A stretch of 20,235 bases of DNA, from NCBI GenBank assembly GCA_015233265.1, contig JADFXZ010000022.1:1-20235 (forward strand), in the 5' to 3' direction. The notes below the pieces were generated by a model. It saw only the letters and a list, made by a program, of their open reading frames with translations. It was not told where the DNA came from and did not search any database. Of this stretch, positions 6,594-14,983 are shown in pieces. Within the stretch, counting starts at the first letter, position 1. Each line of letters begins with the position of its first letter. The position numbers and the translations under genes are program-made. This stretch comes from Nitrospirota bacterium. Its GTDB lineage: Bacteria; Nitrospirota; Thermodesulfovibrionia; Thermodesulfovibrionales; Magnetobacteriaceae.

Positions 6594-6636
6594 ATTGTAG
6601 CACTATAATTGGCAGAAATCTATGACATGAATCATA
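6594..6636 (-). promoter_or_regulatory. cooS promoter with a CRP/FNR-type site at -41.5
   Basis: TATGA-N6-TCATA (6621-6636) is a perfect 5-6-5 palindrome of CRP/FNR-family geometry. On the minus strand a -10 TACAAT (6599-6594) lies 17 bases after a poor -35 (TAGATT, 6622-6617) that overlaps the palindrome. Initiation near 6587 puts the palindrome centre at -41.5, the class II activator position. The weak -35 fits activator dependence. Which regulator binds (FNR, HcpR, CooA or other) cannot be read from sequence. Confidence 0.6.
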
Positions 6637-6661
6637 ATAATGGAAAAGAGAGCTATTCCCA

Positions 6662-7201
6662 TCATCCTGATGACTTTAATACCGGCGGCGTCTTGTGGTC
6701 TTCGATGAATTTCTCAAGTGTGCCGATGTCAGAGAGCTTTGCCGTTGCCTCAATCAGGTCTCGTCGCTCCCCTTTGAATTCCATTATGGGGACTGATTTG
6801 CCGCAGCTACGCTGCACCGTGTAAATATCAAATATCAACAATCTGCGAATCAAGCGCTCGTCGCAGCCGGTGAAATACCTGAGCAGTTGTGTCGTAAAGA
6901 TTGCATCTGTTTTTTCGACAATCCGACCCTTACAAAAAAGCCGCAAGATTGAGGGCTTCCCCGTAAATGCCGTAAACATAAGCGTTACTTGGCCAAAAGA
7001 GCGTATGTCCCTGGCGGTTCTGTCTCCGCTTCCCGGATAATCCAGATATAATAGAGACTTAGCGTCAATTACTCTGATGCTGTCATATCCCTTGGGCGAT
7101 AGATTGACCTCCTTACCGCTTGCCGAGGCGATAAAAAACACCCTCTGCTGTTTAATAAACTCCCTGTCCTCGTCTGTTAGGCAATCATACTGCCGTCCCA
7201 T
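6662..7201 (-). CDS. Pyridoxamine 5'-phosphate oxidase-like flavoprotein
   Basis: A 179-residue single-domain protein of the PNPOx-like FMN-binding split-barrel superfamily. Typical segments are the opening LTDEDREFIKQQRVFFIASASGKEVNLSPKGYDS, then LLYLDYPGSGDRTARDI (flavin-phosphate region), MFTAFTGKPSILRLFCKGRI, and the C-terminal YTVQRSCGKSVPIMEFKGERRDL. That last segment is a hallmark of a broad group annotated as pyridoxamine oxidase family, whose true substrates are mostly unknown. Start ATG 7201 has a strong AGGAGG four to five bases upstream. It lies upstream of cooS on the same strand with a 119-bp gap containing the cooS promoter, so the two are probably separate units. True PdxH activity is unlikely given the short length. 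Confidence 0.87.
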   Translation of the reverse strand: MGRQYDCLTDEDREFIKQQRVFFIASASGKEVNLSPKGYDSIRVIDAKSLLYLDYPGSGDRTARDIRSFGQVTLMFTAFTGKPSILRLFCKGRIVEKTDAIFTTQLLRYFTGCDERLIRRLLIFDIYTVQRSCGKSVPIMEFKGERRDLIEATAKLSDIGTLEKFIEDHKTPPVLKSSG

Positions 7202-7236
7202 ACATCCTCCTTAAATCGCGTCTTACATGTCGATAT

Positions 7237-7242
7237 ATTATA
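7237..7242 (-). promoter_or_regulatory. -10 element for the flavoprotein gene
   Basis: Minus-strand TATAAT 35 bp upstream of the ATG at 7201. The -35 is poor (TTGTTA at 19-base spacing is the best I see). Offered on the strength of the perfect -10 and position only. Confidence 0.4.
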
Positions 7243-7306
7243 ACATTTCTATAGTACGGTATAACAAAATATACGTAAATTGGTAAAATTTCTGTACTTA
7301 TAGCAA

Positions 7307-7336
7307 TTGACATAAAGCTAAGAATAATTATATCTT
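7307..7336 (+). promoter_or_regulatory. Likely promoter of the phosphosignalling operon
   Basis: TTGACA at 7307-7312, with TATATC at 16-base spacing (7329-7334) or TATCTT at 18 (7331-7336) as -10. It leaves a leader of about 90 bases before the strong ribosome-binding site AAGGAGGA (7413-7420) of the first gene. The 228-bp divergent region 7202-7429 is AT-rich and otherwise shows no gene. Confidence 0.45.
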
Positions 7337-7429
7337 ATCAGCAATGCGATGCAGGTAAAATAGAACATTAATACGCGCTTTTTTCTGACAAATGTTCAGG
7401 CATCGAATTTTTAAGGAGGAGTTTCACAT

Positions 7430-7987
7430 ATGAAGCGATGCCCAAGCGGACACTACTATGACTCCGATAAATACTCCAACTGTCCACTGTGCGCAGTAGT
7501 CATCCCCGACATTGCCCTCACACGCCCAAAGGGCGGCACTGACTTAGCCGATGATTTCCCTGCAACGCGGGCAAGGGCCTCCCATAGCTCCCGTACCCCC
7601 AATATCGAAGTTGCAACTGTTGGAGTCTTTAAGGACAGGACAGGCGCTGACCCCGTCACTGGATGGCTTGTCTGCGTCGAAGGCGCTCAAAAAGGGAAAG
7701 ACTACCGGCTTGTCAGCGAAAAGAACTTCATCGGGCGCGCTGATACGATGGATGTATGCATTAAGGGTGACGATGCCATATCGAGAAACAACCACGCGGT
7801 GGTCAGTTACAATCCCAAGTCGAATTCCTTTAAGATCATAGCGGGAGAAGGCCGCGGCATTGTGTATCTCAATGGAGAAGAGGTTGACTCCACTAAAGAG
7901 CTAAAGCCATATGACGAGATAGAAATTGGAAAGACTCGGCTCAAATTTTTTCCATGCTGCGGGGAATTTTTTAAATGGGAGACATAA
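7430..7987 (+). CDS. Zinc-ribbon/FHA domain protein
   Basis: A 185-residue soluble protein. It begins with a small treble-clef or zinc-ribbon-like motif (C4, H8, C18, C21 in CPSGHYYDSDKYSNCPLC), has a low-complexity linker to about residue 70, then a forkhead-associated domain from about 78 to 175. The FHA signature is G102-R103, S118-R119-x-x-H122 and an Asn near 148 (YLNGE), the pattern that reads phosphothreonine. It lacks membrane segments, so it is likely a cytoplasmic adaptor for substrates of the kinase encoded at the end of the operon. First gene of the operon, with a near-perfect Shine-Dalgarno sequence nine bases from the ATG. Its 3' end overlaps the next gene by 13 bp. Domain assignments are secure; partner proteins are inferred. 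Confidence 0.88.
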   Translation: MKRCPSGHYYDSDKYSNCPLCAVVIPDIALTRPKGGTDLADDFPATRARASHSSRTPNIEVATVGVFKDRTGADPVTGWLVCVEGAQKGKDYRLVSEKNFIGRADTMDVCIKGDDAISRNNHAVVSYNPKSNSFKIIAGEGRGIVYLNGEEVDSTKELKPYDEIEIGKTRLKFFPCCGEFFKWET

Positions 7988-9513
7988 GACCGGCGGGTTT
8001 ATGTCTTATATGCCTGCTGATGATATTATCATTTGCGGCACTGCCAACACCGCTGATTTGTGCGGATATAGGCGGCTTTCGTGTAGAACAGGCCTCTGTC
8101 GAGCTGCCAAATATAAAGGTATACGCAGAGATACTGGACAGTATCGGCGCTGCCATAGATAATAACAACGGAGACAACGAGACCACCAATTTCAAAATCT
8201 CTGCAAGCGTGGGTGCCGCTTCGACAAAAACGCGTGGGCTTGTGCCGTTTACCCAATCTGGTGAGGGTGTCGGCTACGTGTTCTTAGTGGATATATCCAA
8301 ATCCCTCAAGCCCAAGCAATTTGAACAGATGCGAGAGGCCATCTCTGGCCTGATAGGCAATATGGCGCGAAAGGACATGGCTGCTATTATAACCTTCGGC
8401 AAAGACGTGAAGGTAGTCTGTGACTACACGGCTGACAAAAACGAATTGAAGACAAAAATTAACGCTCTGAGGCTGGTTGACGACCTTACACAGCTCCACA
8501 GAGGGCTGACCAAGGCGGTAGAGCTGGGCAGGCGTAAAGACTCAAGCCTCCCGCAGAGAAAGGTAATCATAACACTCTCTGACGGCGAGGATGACTTCGC
8601 AGGAGGCATGACCAAAGACGAGGTCATAGAGATACTAAAGGTTGACAGAATCCCAATTTACGCCATCGGATATTATCCCCCGCCCTCAACCCCTAAAAAA
8701 GATGAACACTTAAAGACGCTTGGAGAGTTCGCACGCAGATCAGGAGGGGAGCTTATAAGGGCGAATAACATGGCATATAACGAGATTTATAAGATACTAA
8801 ACGACAGGATTCGCAACTCATTTATAATAAACCTCTCCTGCGACAACTGCACAGGTGATGGGCAAAAGAGCAGGCTTCAACTGACGCTGACCGCTGGGAC
8901 AAAACAAATTACCGACGGCATGGACGTCCGCACATTGCCGGCGGCTAAGGCATCAACTGTGCCCCCTAACCCCACCATAGCCCAGTCACCGTCAACACCG
9001 GCACCAGCTGCCGCGATTACCGCCCAACAGTTGTATCTCATTGCCGCCATAACCATATTGGCGGCATTAATCGTCATAATGGCGATGAGGCGGCGTAACA
9101 GATTGAAGCGGTTCAACATGCTCAACAAGACCAAGTTCTATCAGGGACCTGAGGTCAACCGCGTGCTCAATGAAACGCCAAAGCCGTCCGCGCCACATCC
9201 CGGGGTAAGGCTCACGTTCACAGTACTTGGCGGCCAGAGAAATCCCATGACCTATGAGGCGCTGCTTGACAGACCCATAGTGATGGGGCGTAATAAGGCC
9301 TACTGCGCTGTAACAATTGCCGATGACGAGGAGGTTTCGGGCGTACACTGTGAGATAAGCAGGGCAGGCGGCAAGTATTATATCAAGGACCTTGGCTCAA
9401 CTAACGGTACACTGGTTAATGGCAACTCTTTGACGAGTGTGCAAAAAATCAACGACGGCGATACCATCACATTAGGTCAGACTGAACTTCTTATATCAAT
9501 ACCGAGGGAATAA
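7975..9513 (+). CDS. Exported VWA domain protein with TM helix and cytoplasmic FHA
   Basis: A 512-residue protein. A signal peptide (hydrophobic residues 8-25, likely cleaved after ICA at 30) is followed by a von Willebrand A domain at about 98-280 with an intact MIDAS metal site (D106-x-S108-x-S110, threonine near 172, D203 in LSDGEDD). Then comes a small beta domain with a Cys pair (C289, C292), a Pro/Ala/Thr linker (322-348), a TM helix (351-371) with a basic stop-transfer MRRRNRLKR, and an FHA domain (about 410-510; G438-R439, S455-G-V-H458, STNG at 475-478). Predicted topology is VWA in the periplasm and FHA in the cytoplasm. It could pass ligand binding outside to phosphothreonine reading inside. 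ATG 7975 is preceded by GGGGA. Function in the circuit is inference. Confidence 0.9.
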   Translation: MGDIRPAGLCLICLLMILSFAALPTPLICADIGGFRVEQASVELPNIKVYAEILDSIGAAIDNNNGDNETTNFKISASVGAASTKTRGLVPFTQSGEGVGYVFLVDISKSLKPKQFEQMREAISGLIGNMARKDMAAIITFGKDVKVVCDYTADKNELKTKINALRLVDDLTQLHRGLTKAVELGRRKDSSLPQRKVIITLSDGEDDFAGGMTKDEVIEILKVDRIPIYAIGYYPPPSTPKKDEHLKTLGEFARRSGGELIRANNMAYNEIYKILNDRIRNSFIINLSCDNCTGDGQKSRLQLTLTAGTKQITDGMDVRTLPAAKASTVPPNPTIAQSPSTPAPAAAITAQQLYLIAAITILAALIVIMAMRRRNRLKRFNMLNKTKFYQGPEVNRVLNETPKPSAPHPGVRLTFTVLGGQRNPMTYEALLDRPIVMGRNKAYCAVTIADDEEVSGVHCEISRAGGKYYIKDLGSTNGTLVNGNSLTSVQKINDGDTITLGQTELLISIPRE

Positions 9514-9525
9514 CAAACTGATTAG

Positions 9526-11640
9526 ATGATTTATAAGATGAACATAACACCTGGCAATGCCCAGCACCAGGGCACACGCAAAGACCAGCAGGACACACTT
9601 GCGTTTTCCGATTTCTCTGACTCTGGGTTTGTCCGGCACGGCGGCGTCATGGCAGCCCTTGCAGATGGCATGGGAGGCATGGCACTGGGAAGGCAGACAA
9701 GCCGTGCCGCCATTGAGGGCATGTTAGAGCGCTATATGTCAAAGCGCCCGGATGAGACAATAATCGATGCCCTGTACTTGGCCCTAGTCAGTGCAAACGA
9801 CTGCGCAGTCTTAGTATCAGAATCAGTCTCAATATCGAACGGCGCCGGCACTACAATGGCAGCATGTGTGGTTCATAACGCCTTTCTCTATTGGATTAGC
9901 ACCGGTGACAGCAGGATATATCTATTAAGACACGGCATCCTTACCCAGATAAACACAGACCATACATATGAAAACGAACTGATGCGCGGATTTGAAGCCG
10001 GTGAGCTAACTAAAGAGGCAATATATAAAGACCCTGATAGATTTGCACTGACAAGCTATCTGGGGCTGCCGAAGCTCAAGACAATTGACCGAAACCTAAG
10101 ACCGTATCCGCTTTCCGACGGGGATTCCGTCATACTTTGCAGCGACGGCCTGTATAATGCCATCTCAGATTCTGAGATGAAGGAATCCATAACCCAAGAC
10201 CCTCAGGCATCTGCCGAGACACTGGTACATATGGCAATATCGAAGCAGCGGCCAAATCAGGACAACACATCGGCGGCTGTACTGTCATGCCGCATGGGCA
10301 ATGCGGCGTCTTTTTTGAGCAGATTTCGTAAGAAAATAGCCGCGTTGATTATTGCGCTTGTCATGATTTCGGGTGCAGCTGCCTCGGCTGACAATCTGCC
10401 TATTAAGAGAATGAAAGACAGCACGGTAAGGATAATATCGAGAGTATCCAAAGGTTATATCACAGGCTCTGGCTTTGTCATAGGTGACGGTCATTATGTG
10501 GTAACAAACTGGCACGTGGTGTCGTGCGTAGAGAATGGGTGTGAGCCTAAGATTGCGTTAGGGTTAGATGATTTGAGAGATACTAAGGTTGTCCACAACT
10601 CGCAGACTAAGGACATAGCAATTCTCAGCGTTGTTAATAGGCTGGATAAGCCGCCGGTAGAGCTTGTCCTAAGCAACAGGGTAGAGGATGCGCAAACAGT
10701 TTACGCAATTGGATTCCCAGGCGCCGCTGACACCGGCAAGGAAGACTTTTTAGAGCCAAAAACAACAAAGGGCATAATAAGCGCAAAGGTAACATTCCCA
10801 AACGGTGCAAAAATGTACCAGACAGACACGCCGATTAACCACGGCAACTCTGGCGGTCCGCTGTATAACGAAAACGGCCAGGTGGTTGGTATAAATACGG
10901 CGGTAAGCGCGAAGAAAGATGTGCGCGGCATCGGCTGGGCTATTCAGGCTGACGAGCTTGTGGCGGAACTCCGGATTGCCGGAATCTCGTATGCCGAGGG
11001 AAATCCTGCTCAGCTGGAACAAAACCATCAGGCTCTTCAACCCTCTCAGCCAACACCGGCGCCAGCGCTTACTCCGGCGCCATCTGCCGCCCCAACTGCC
11101 GCTCCAACTGCGCAGCCACAGACAACTCCTAAGAAATCAAAACGCAAGACCACGCCGTCCCAACCCAGCCCAAAGGGCAGTTCGCCGGCCATGCTGTATG
11201 CAGCCGTCGGGACTGCCGCCGTGATTGCAGTAGTAATAATTCTGCTGATACTTGCAAAACGGCGTAAGGGCAGTGCCGCAGTCAATAGCGCCCCTCCGTC
11301 AGGCAGCACCCCTTGGGGGCGTCCGCTTCTAAAAGGGATAAGCGGCGAATACGCAGGCGCTAAAATCCCCCTGCATACCGGTGAGGTAATAATCGGGCGC
11401 GACCCGCGCAGATCAAATTTAGTCTTTACCAAGTCAAGCGATACCATTAGCGGTGTGCACTGCAAGGTGGGATTTGATATGCCAGCCAAGACCTTCTATA
11501 TCGAGGACTGCGGCTCAAAAAACGGGACTTTTTTGCGTGGCGGGCATAGGCTTGCCGCGAATAAGAAATACAATGTCAGCAACGGTGCGAATTTCTATCT
11601 GAGCGACAAATTAATCACGTTCGAGCTGGGCTATGATTGA
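9526..11640 (+). CDS. PP2C phosphatase-TM-trypsin-like protease-TM-FHA fusion
   Basis: A 704-residue multidomain protein. Residues 1-255 are a PP2C Ser/Thr phosphatase with metal aspartates in RKDQQD (20, 23), ADGMGG (47), STGDSR (128), CSDG (207) and QDN (246). TM1 is at about 270-287. Residues 295-487 are an HtrA-like S1 protease without a PDZ domain, with triad His330 (TNWHVV), Asp363 (KDIAIL) and Ser442 (GNSGGP). A Pro/Ala/Thr linker (500-552) leads to TM2 (556-577), followed by KRRKG. Residues 607-704 are an FHA domain (G624-R625, S642-G-V-H645, SKNG 664-667). Two TM helices put the protease in the periplasm between cytoplasmic phosphatase and FHA. Starts ATG 9526 or 9538 are both possible; neither has a strong ribosome-binding site. 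The 12-bp gap to the previous gene and 8-bp overlap with the next support one operon. Confidence 0.92.
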   Translation: MIYKMNITPGNAQHQGTRKDQQDTLAFSDFSDSGFVRHGGVMAALADGMGGMALGRQTSRAAIEGMLERYMSKRPDETIIDALYLALVSANDCAVLVSESVSISNGAGTTMAACVVHNAFLYWISTGDSRIYLLRHGILTQINTDHTYENELMRGFEAGELTKEAIYKDPDRFALTSYLGLPKLKTIDRNLRPYPLSDGDSVILCSDGLYNAISDSEMKESITQDPQASAETLVHMAISKQRPNQDNTSAAVLSCRMGNAASFLSRFRKKIAALIIALVMISGAAASADNLPIKRMKDSTVRIISRVSKGYITGSGFVIGDGHYVVTNWHVVSCVENGCEPKIALGLDDLRDTKVVHNSQTKDIAILSVVNRLDKPPVELVLSNRVEDAQTVYAIGFPGAADTGKEDFLEPKTTKGIISAKVTFPNGAKMYQTDTPINHGNSGGPLYNENGQVVGINTAVSAKKDVRGIGWAIQADELVAELRIAGISYAEGNPAQLEQNHQALQPSQPTPAPALTPAPSAAPTAAPTAQPQTTPKKSKRKTTPSQPSPKGSSPAMLYAAVGTAAVIAVVIILLILAKRRKGSAAVNSAPPSGSTPWGRPLLKGISGEYAGAKIPLHTGEVIIGRDPRRSNLVFTKSSDTISGVHCKVGFDMPAKTFYIEDCGSKNGTFLRGGHRLAANKKYNVSNGANFYLSDKLITFELGYD

Positions 11641-12364
11641 ATTTATGACGGAGTTGTTTTCACACAAAGGCGGAAGGCCAAATAACGAGGACTACTGTGG
11701 TTTTCTGACACTTGAGGGCTTTTCCTGCTGGGCAGGGGCAGACGGCGCCGGTGGACACAACGGCGGCGAGGTGGCCTCTAAGACTGCCGTTGAGACTATT
11801 TTAGAGGCATTTAAATTGCACCCCGGACTATCTCCGAGACATATGAGAAACTACATGGAAAGCGCCCAGGCAGAGATTATAAAAACACAGCAGACAACCC
11901 CCGACCTCAGCACCATGCGTACAACGATAGTGCTTCTGATAAGCGATTATAACAAGGCCATCTGGGCACATGCTGGAGACTCGCGCCTGTACATGCTCAG
12001 AGGCGGGCGCATATACTTTCAAACCAAAGACCACAGCGTGCCACAGGCCCTTGCCGATGCCGGTCAGATAAGCGTAGAAGATATACGCAGCCACGACGAC
12101 AGAAACAAAATCCTGAGGTGTCTTGGCACTGAGGGCACTCTGAGGGCAACATTCATGGACGATAAGGTATCAGTCAAAAGCGGGGATGCCTTTCTGATAT
12201 GTACCGATGGTTTTTGGGACAACATAACGGAGACAGAGATGGAGATAGACTATGCAAAGTCTGATACGCCTGCGGCTTGGCTGCAGCACATGCGCAACAG
12301 GATAGTCAGACGAGTTGACGGCGAATATGACAACTACTCGGCCATAACCATAGGTACGGCTTGA
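11633..12364 (+). CDS. PP2C-family Ser/Thr phosphatase
   Basis: A 243-residue stand-alone PP2C phosphatase. Motifs are HKGGRPNNEDY (first metal aspartate), GADGAGGHNGGE, MRTTIVLL, HAGDSRLYMLRGG, CTDGFWDN and DNYSAITI, i.e. all the acidic residues of the two-metal centre. No signal peptide or TM helix, so it acts in the cytoplasm, most simply removing phosphates placed by the adjacent kinase. It overlaps the fusion gene by 8 bp and is followed immediately by the kinase gene. It is a second PP2C beside the N-terminal domain of the preceding protein; the two are clearly divergent in sequence, so this is not a recent duplication. Assignment is secure, substrate inferred from context. Confidence 0.9.
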   Translation: MIEFMTELFSHKGGRPNNEDYCGFLTLEGFSCWAGADGAGGHNGGEVASKTAVETILEAFKLHPGLSPRHMRNYMESAQAEIIKTQQTTPDLSTMRTTIVLLISDYNKAIWAHAGDSRLYMLRGGRIYFQTKDHSVPQALADAGQISVEDIRSHDDRNKILRCLGTEGTLRATFMDDKVSVKSGDAFLICTDGFWDNITETEMEIDYAKSDTPAAWLQHMRNRIVRRVDGEYDNYSAITIGTA

Positions 12365-12369
12365 AGCCT

Positions 12370-14292
12370 ATGGCACCGTTAAAGACAATATGCCCGGGTT
12401 GTTTTCAGGACAAAGGGACAGTTACGATTTGCCCTAAGTGCGGTTTCGATGAAGGTGAAGACCATCCCTCGCTGGCCCTGCCGCTAAAGACAATCCTCAA
12501 CGGAAAAAACTACATAACCGGCAAGGTACTGGGTAGACCTGGCGGCTTTGGCATCACATATCTGGGCTGGGACCTGACGCTGCAAAACAGGGTGGCTATA
12601 AAGGAATATATCCCGCGCCAGCTGGCCAGCCGCGGAAGCGACAGAAAAACCCTCGAACCGCACTCCAAGGAATCCGGAGCGGATTTCAAATACGGCCTTG
12701 AGCAATTCCTTGAGGAGGCGCGCACCATTGCAAAGTTTGACAACTCACATATCGTCAGGGTAAGGAGCTTCTTCGAGGAAAACGCTACGGCCTACATAGT
12801 GATGGACTACTACGACGGCATACCCCTGAATGATTATCTAAGCAGGCAGCCGGATGATAAAATCCCGTGGAAGACCGCCGTTGATATAATGATGCCAATA
12901 TTGGATGGACTGAAAGAGGTACACGAAAACAATATCATACACAGGGATATAAAACCGCATAATATCTATATAACGGCATCTGGAAGGCCGATATTGCTGG
13001 ATTTTGGGGCGGCAAGATATTCATTTGGCAATAAGACCCAGGCGCTTACCGTGGTGATGACCCCGGGCTATGCCCCGCCTGAGCAGTACCACGCAAAGGG
13101 CAAACAAGGCCCCTGGACAGATATCTATGCCTGCGCCGCCACACTTTACAACCTGATTACCGGTCAAATCCCAACAGACGCGGCGGAGCGGTTGGCACAG
13201 ATTTCCCTAAAACCCCCGTGTGAAATAGTTCCCGATATACCCAAATTCCTCAACGACGCAATATTAGCGGCTATGGCAATGGACTTAAACGCGCGCCCAG
13301 CCTCGATAAAGGATTTTCAGGACATCCTCCTAAACTCCTCTGTCACTGAAACAGTGACCAAAGTGTTGCCTAAGCGGCCAAAAAAAGATTGGACAGCTCC
13401 GCTGAAAAATAAACAAGTTCAAAAAAATATTGTCATTGCGGCAGCAGTGCTCATAGTAATAGCGCTCGCTATAACGGGTATTTCTCTATACTTAAAAGAA
13501 GCGCACCGAAAGGCTCAGATTGAACAACAGAGGCAGTTAGATGCACAAAAAGCCGAAGAGGCCCAGCGTGCAAAAGAAGAAGAGGCAAAAAAGACTGAAG
13601 AGGCAAAACAACAATCGCTCATCGACTTTAACAAGGGGAAGGCCTTTGCCGGCCAAAACGACCACGCAAGTGCCGTCCTTGCATATACGCGGTCTTTAGA
13701 AAATGACCGTGGCGCCGTGTGTTATTATCACAGGGGGATTGCGTATCTGCAGTTGCAGCAATACAATAATGCCGTCTCAGATTTTGGGCAGGCAATTAAA
13801 ATCGACCCCAAGCAATATCTCTACTACATGAACCGCGCCATAGCAAATAACAAGAGGAATTTTCAAACTGAGGCAATAGCGGACTTTCGTAAGGCGCTTG
13901 ATCTAAATCCTAAAGACATGGAAGATCGCTATAAGATTTATACTCAAAAGGCGGCGGCTCACTTCGACAAAAAGGAATATCAATCGGCAATTGCCGACTA
14001 CACAAGCGCCATAAAGATAAAGCCTGACAATGACGACGCCTATGCCCTTCGTGGGCTGACATATCAGCTGACTGACAAATGTGAAGAGGCAATCGCGGAC
14101 TTTTCAAAGGCTATAGCGCTGTCTCCAAAGATAGGATTCAACTATCGGCTCAGGGGCATCAGCTATTACGATAAAAAATGCCCGCTGAACAACGCAAGCA
14201 AAGGAAACTCGGACTTAACAACGGCAGTGCACCTCGGGGACGACGGCGCAAAAGAGATAATTATAAAACTCTCCTCTGAGGGCCGGTTCTAA
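12370..14292 (+). CDS. Zinc-ribbon Ser/Thr protein kinase with TM helix, coiled coil and TPR repeats
   Basis: A 640-residue protein counted from ATG 12370; TTG 12361, overlapping the phosphatase stop, is an alternative. An N-terminal zinc ribbon (C8, C11, C21, C24) precedes a Hanks-type kinase domain (about 47-325). That has a Gly-rich loop GRPGGFGITYLG, Lys78 (AIKEY), HRDIKPHN with Asp193, DFG at 211 and a YAPPEQY activation-segment end. A TM helix (about 353-375) is followed by a charged coiled coil (379-417) and about six TPR-like repeats to the end, predicted to be periplasmic. The APPEQ form in place of APE occurs in bacterial kinases of this type. As the only kinase in the operon it is the likely writer for the three FHA readers. 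A Pro-rich out-of-frame stretch follows the stop (see findings). Confidence 0.93.
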   Translation: MAPLKTICPGCFQDKGTVTICPKCGFDEGEDHPSLALPLKTILNGKNYITGKVLGRPGGFGITYLGWDLTLQNRVAIKEYIPRQLASRGSDRKTLEPHSKESGADFKYGLEQFLEEARTIAKFDNSHIVRVRSFFEENATAYIVMDYYDGIPLNDYLSRQPDDKIPWKTAVDIMMPILDGLKEVHENNIIHRDIKPHNIYITASGRPILLDFGAARYSFGNKTQALTVVMTPGYAPPEQYHAKGKQGPWTDIYACAATLYNLITGQIPTDAAERLAQISLKPPCEIVPDIPKFLNDAILAAMAMDLNARPASIKDFQDILLNSSVTETVTKVLPKRPKKDWTAPLKNKQVQKNIVIAAAVLIVIALAITGISLYLKEAHRKAQIEQQRQLDAQKAEEAQRAKEEEAKKTEEAKQQSLIDFNKGKAFAGQNDHASAVLAYTRSLENDRGAVCYYHRGIAYLQLQQYNNAVSDFGQAIKIDPKQYLYYMNRAIANNKRNFQTEAIADFRKALDLNPKDMEDRYKIYTQKAAAHFDKKEYQSAIADYTSAIKIKPDNDDAYALRGLTYQLTDKCEEAIADFSKAIALSPKIGFNYRLRGISYYDKKCPLNNASKGNSDLTTAVHLGDDGAKEIIIKLSSEGRF

Positions 14293-14424
14293 ATGTCCGC
14301 TTGCAACTGTCGGCAAACCAACACTCACGTCTGCCGCACCGCCGCCAACTCCGCCGCCCGGTGACAAATCTCCTACTAAATTGGCTGCTCAACCGGCGGC
14401 ATTCCCCGTTTGTGTTTCGTATTT

Positions 14425-14982
14425 CTATAAAATTACATTAATCTGGTCAACTAACTCGACAAGCTGCTGAGACTTGTCATTAAACTCCCTGACCATCGAC
14501 AGTACGATTGGCTTTACATCTGCCCCCTGCATCAGAGAGGCAAACACGTCGGAGCGCTGGGATTTAAAATACTTATACATCCAGTTGGCCGAGGGTTTGA
14601 GTCCCAGCTTTGTGCAGTTGTCTTTTAGTTCCTGAATCTCCTTGTGCTGAGTAGAAAGGTTCCATGGGCCGATTATCCCAAAATACCAGTTCTCGACGTT
14701 ATCGCCAACGCCGCCCATAACACATATTGCAAAACGAAAGAAGTTATCGCCCTGATATGATGGATTGACAATCTCTATACGCTGTGCCTTGTAGTGGTCC
14801 TTGTTAGGAATCTTTGAAATACCGTAATTAGGGCTGAATTTTTCGGCATCGAAGGCGTCTTGAAATAGTCGCTTGTGGTGTTCGAAGGATATTTCTGGAA
14901 ACAGACTTACTAACTCCCTGATAGCAAAATAATTGTCCGATGTTGCCAGGTCCTCTATCATCTTTTTGCGCGGATTGTCCAT
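14425..14982 (-). CDS. Unknown protein, possible detached C-terminal half of the adjacent nuclease
   Basis: A 185-residue protein with no membrane segment. The first third is helical; the rest has an aromatic-rich stretch (FFRFAICVMGGVGDNVENWYFGIIGPWN) and WMYKYFKSQR. It resembles the C-terminal region seen in longer PD-(D/E)XK_4 proteins, from memory only. The ATG at 14982 lies one base after the nuclease stop, and GGGAGG eight bases upstream is a good ribosome-binding site, so independent translation is possible. Deleting one base in the G-rich end of the nuclease gene would fuse both frames (NDLG-VYNMDNPRKK). It is therefore either a translationally coupled partner or the tail of a split gene. 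No specific function assigned. Confidence 0.75.
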   Translation of the reverse strand: MDNPRKKMIEDLATSDNYFAIRELVSLFPEISFEHHKRLFQDAFDAEKFSPNYGISKIPNKDHYKAQRIEIVNPSYQGDNFFRFAICVMGGVGDNVENWYFGIIGPWNLSTQHKEIQELKDNCTKLGLKPSANWMYKYFKSQRSDVFASLMQGADVKPIVLSMVREFNDKSQQLVELVDQINVIL

Positions 14983-14983
14983 A

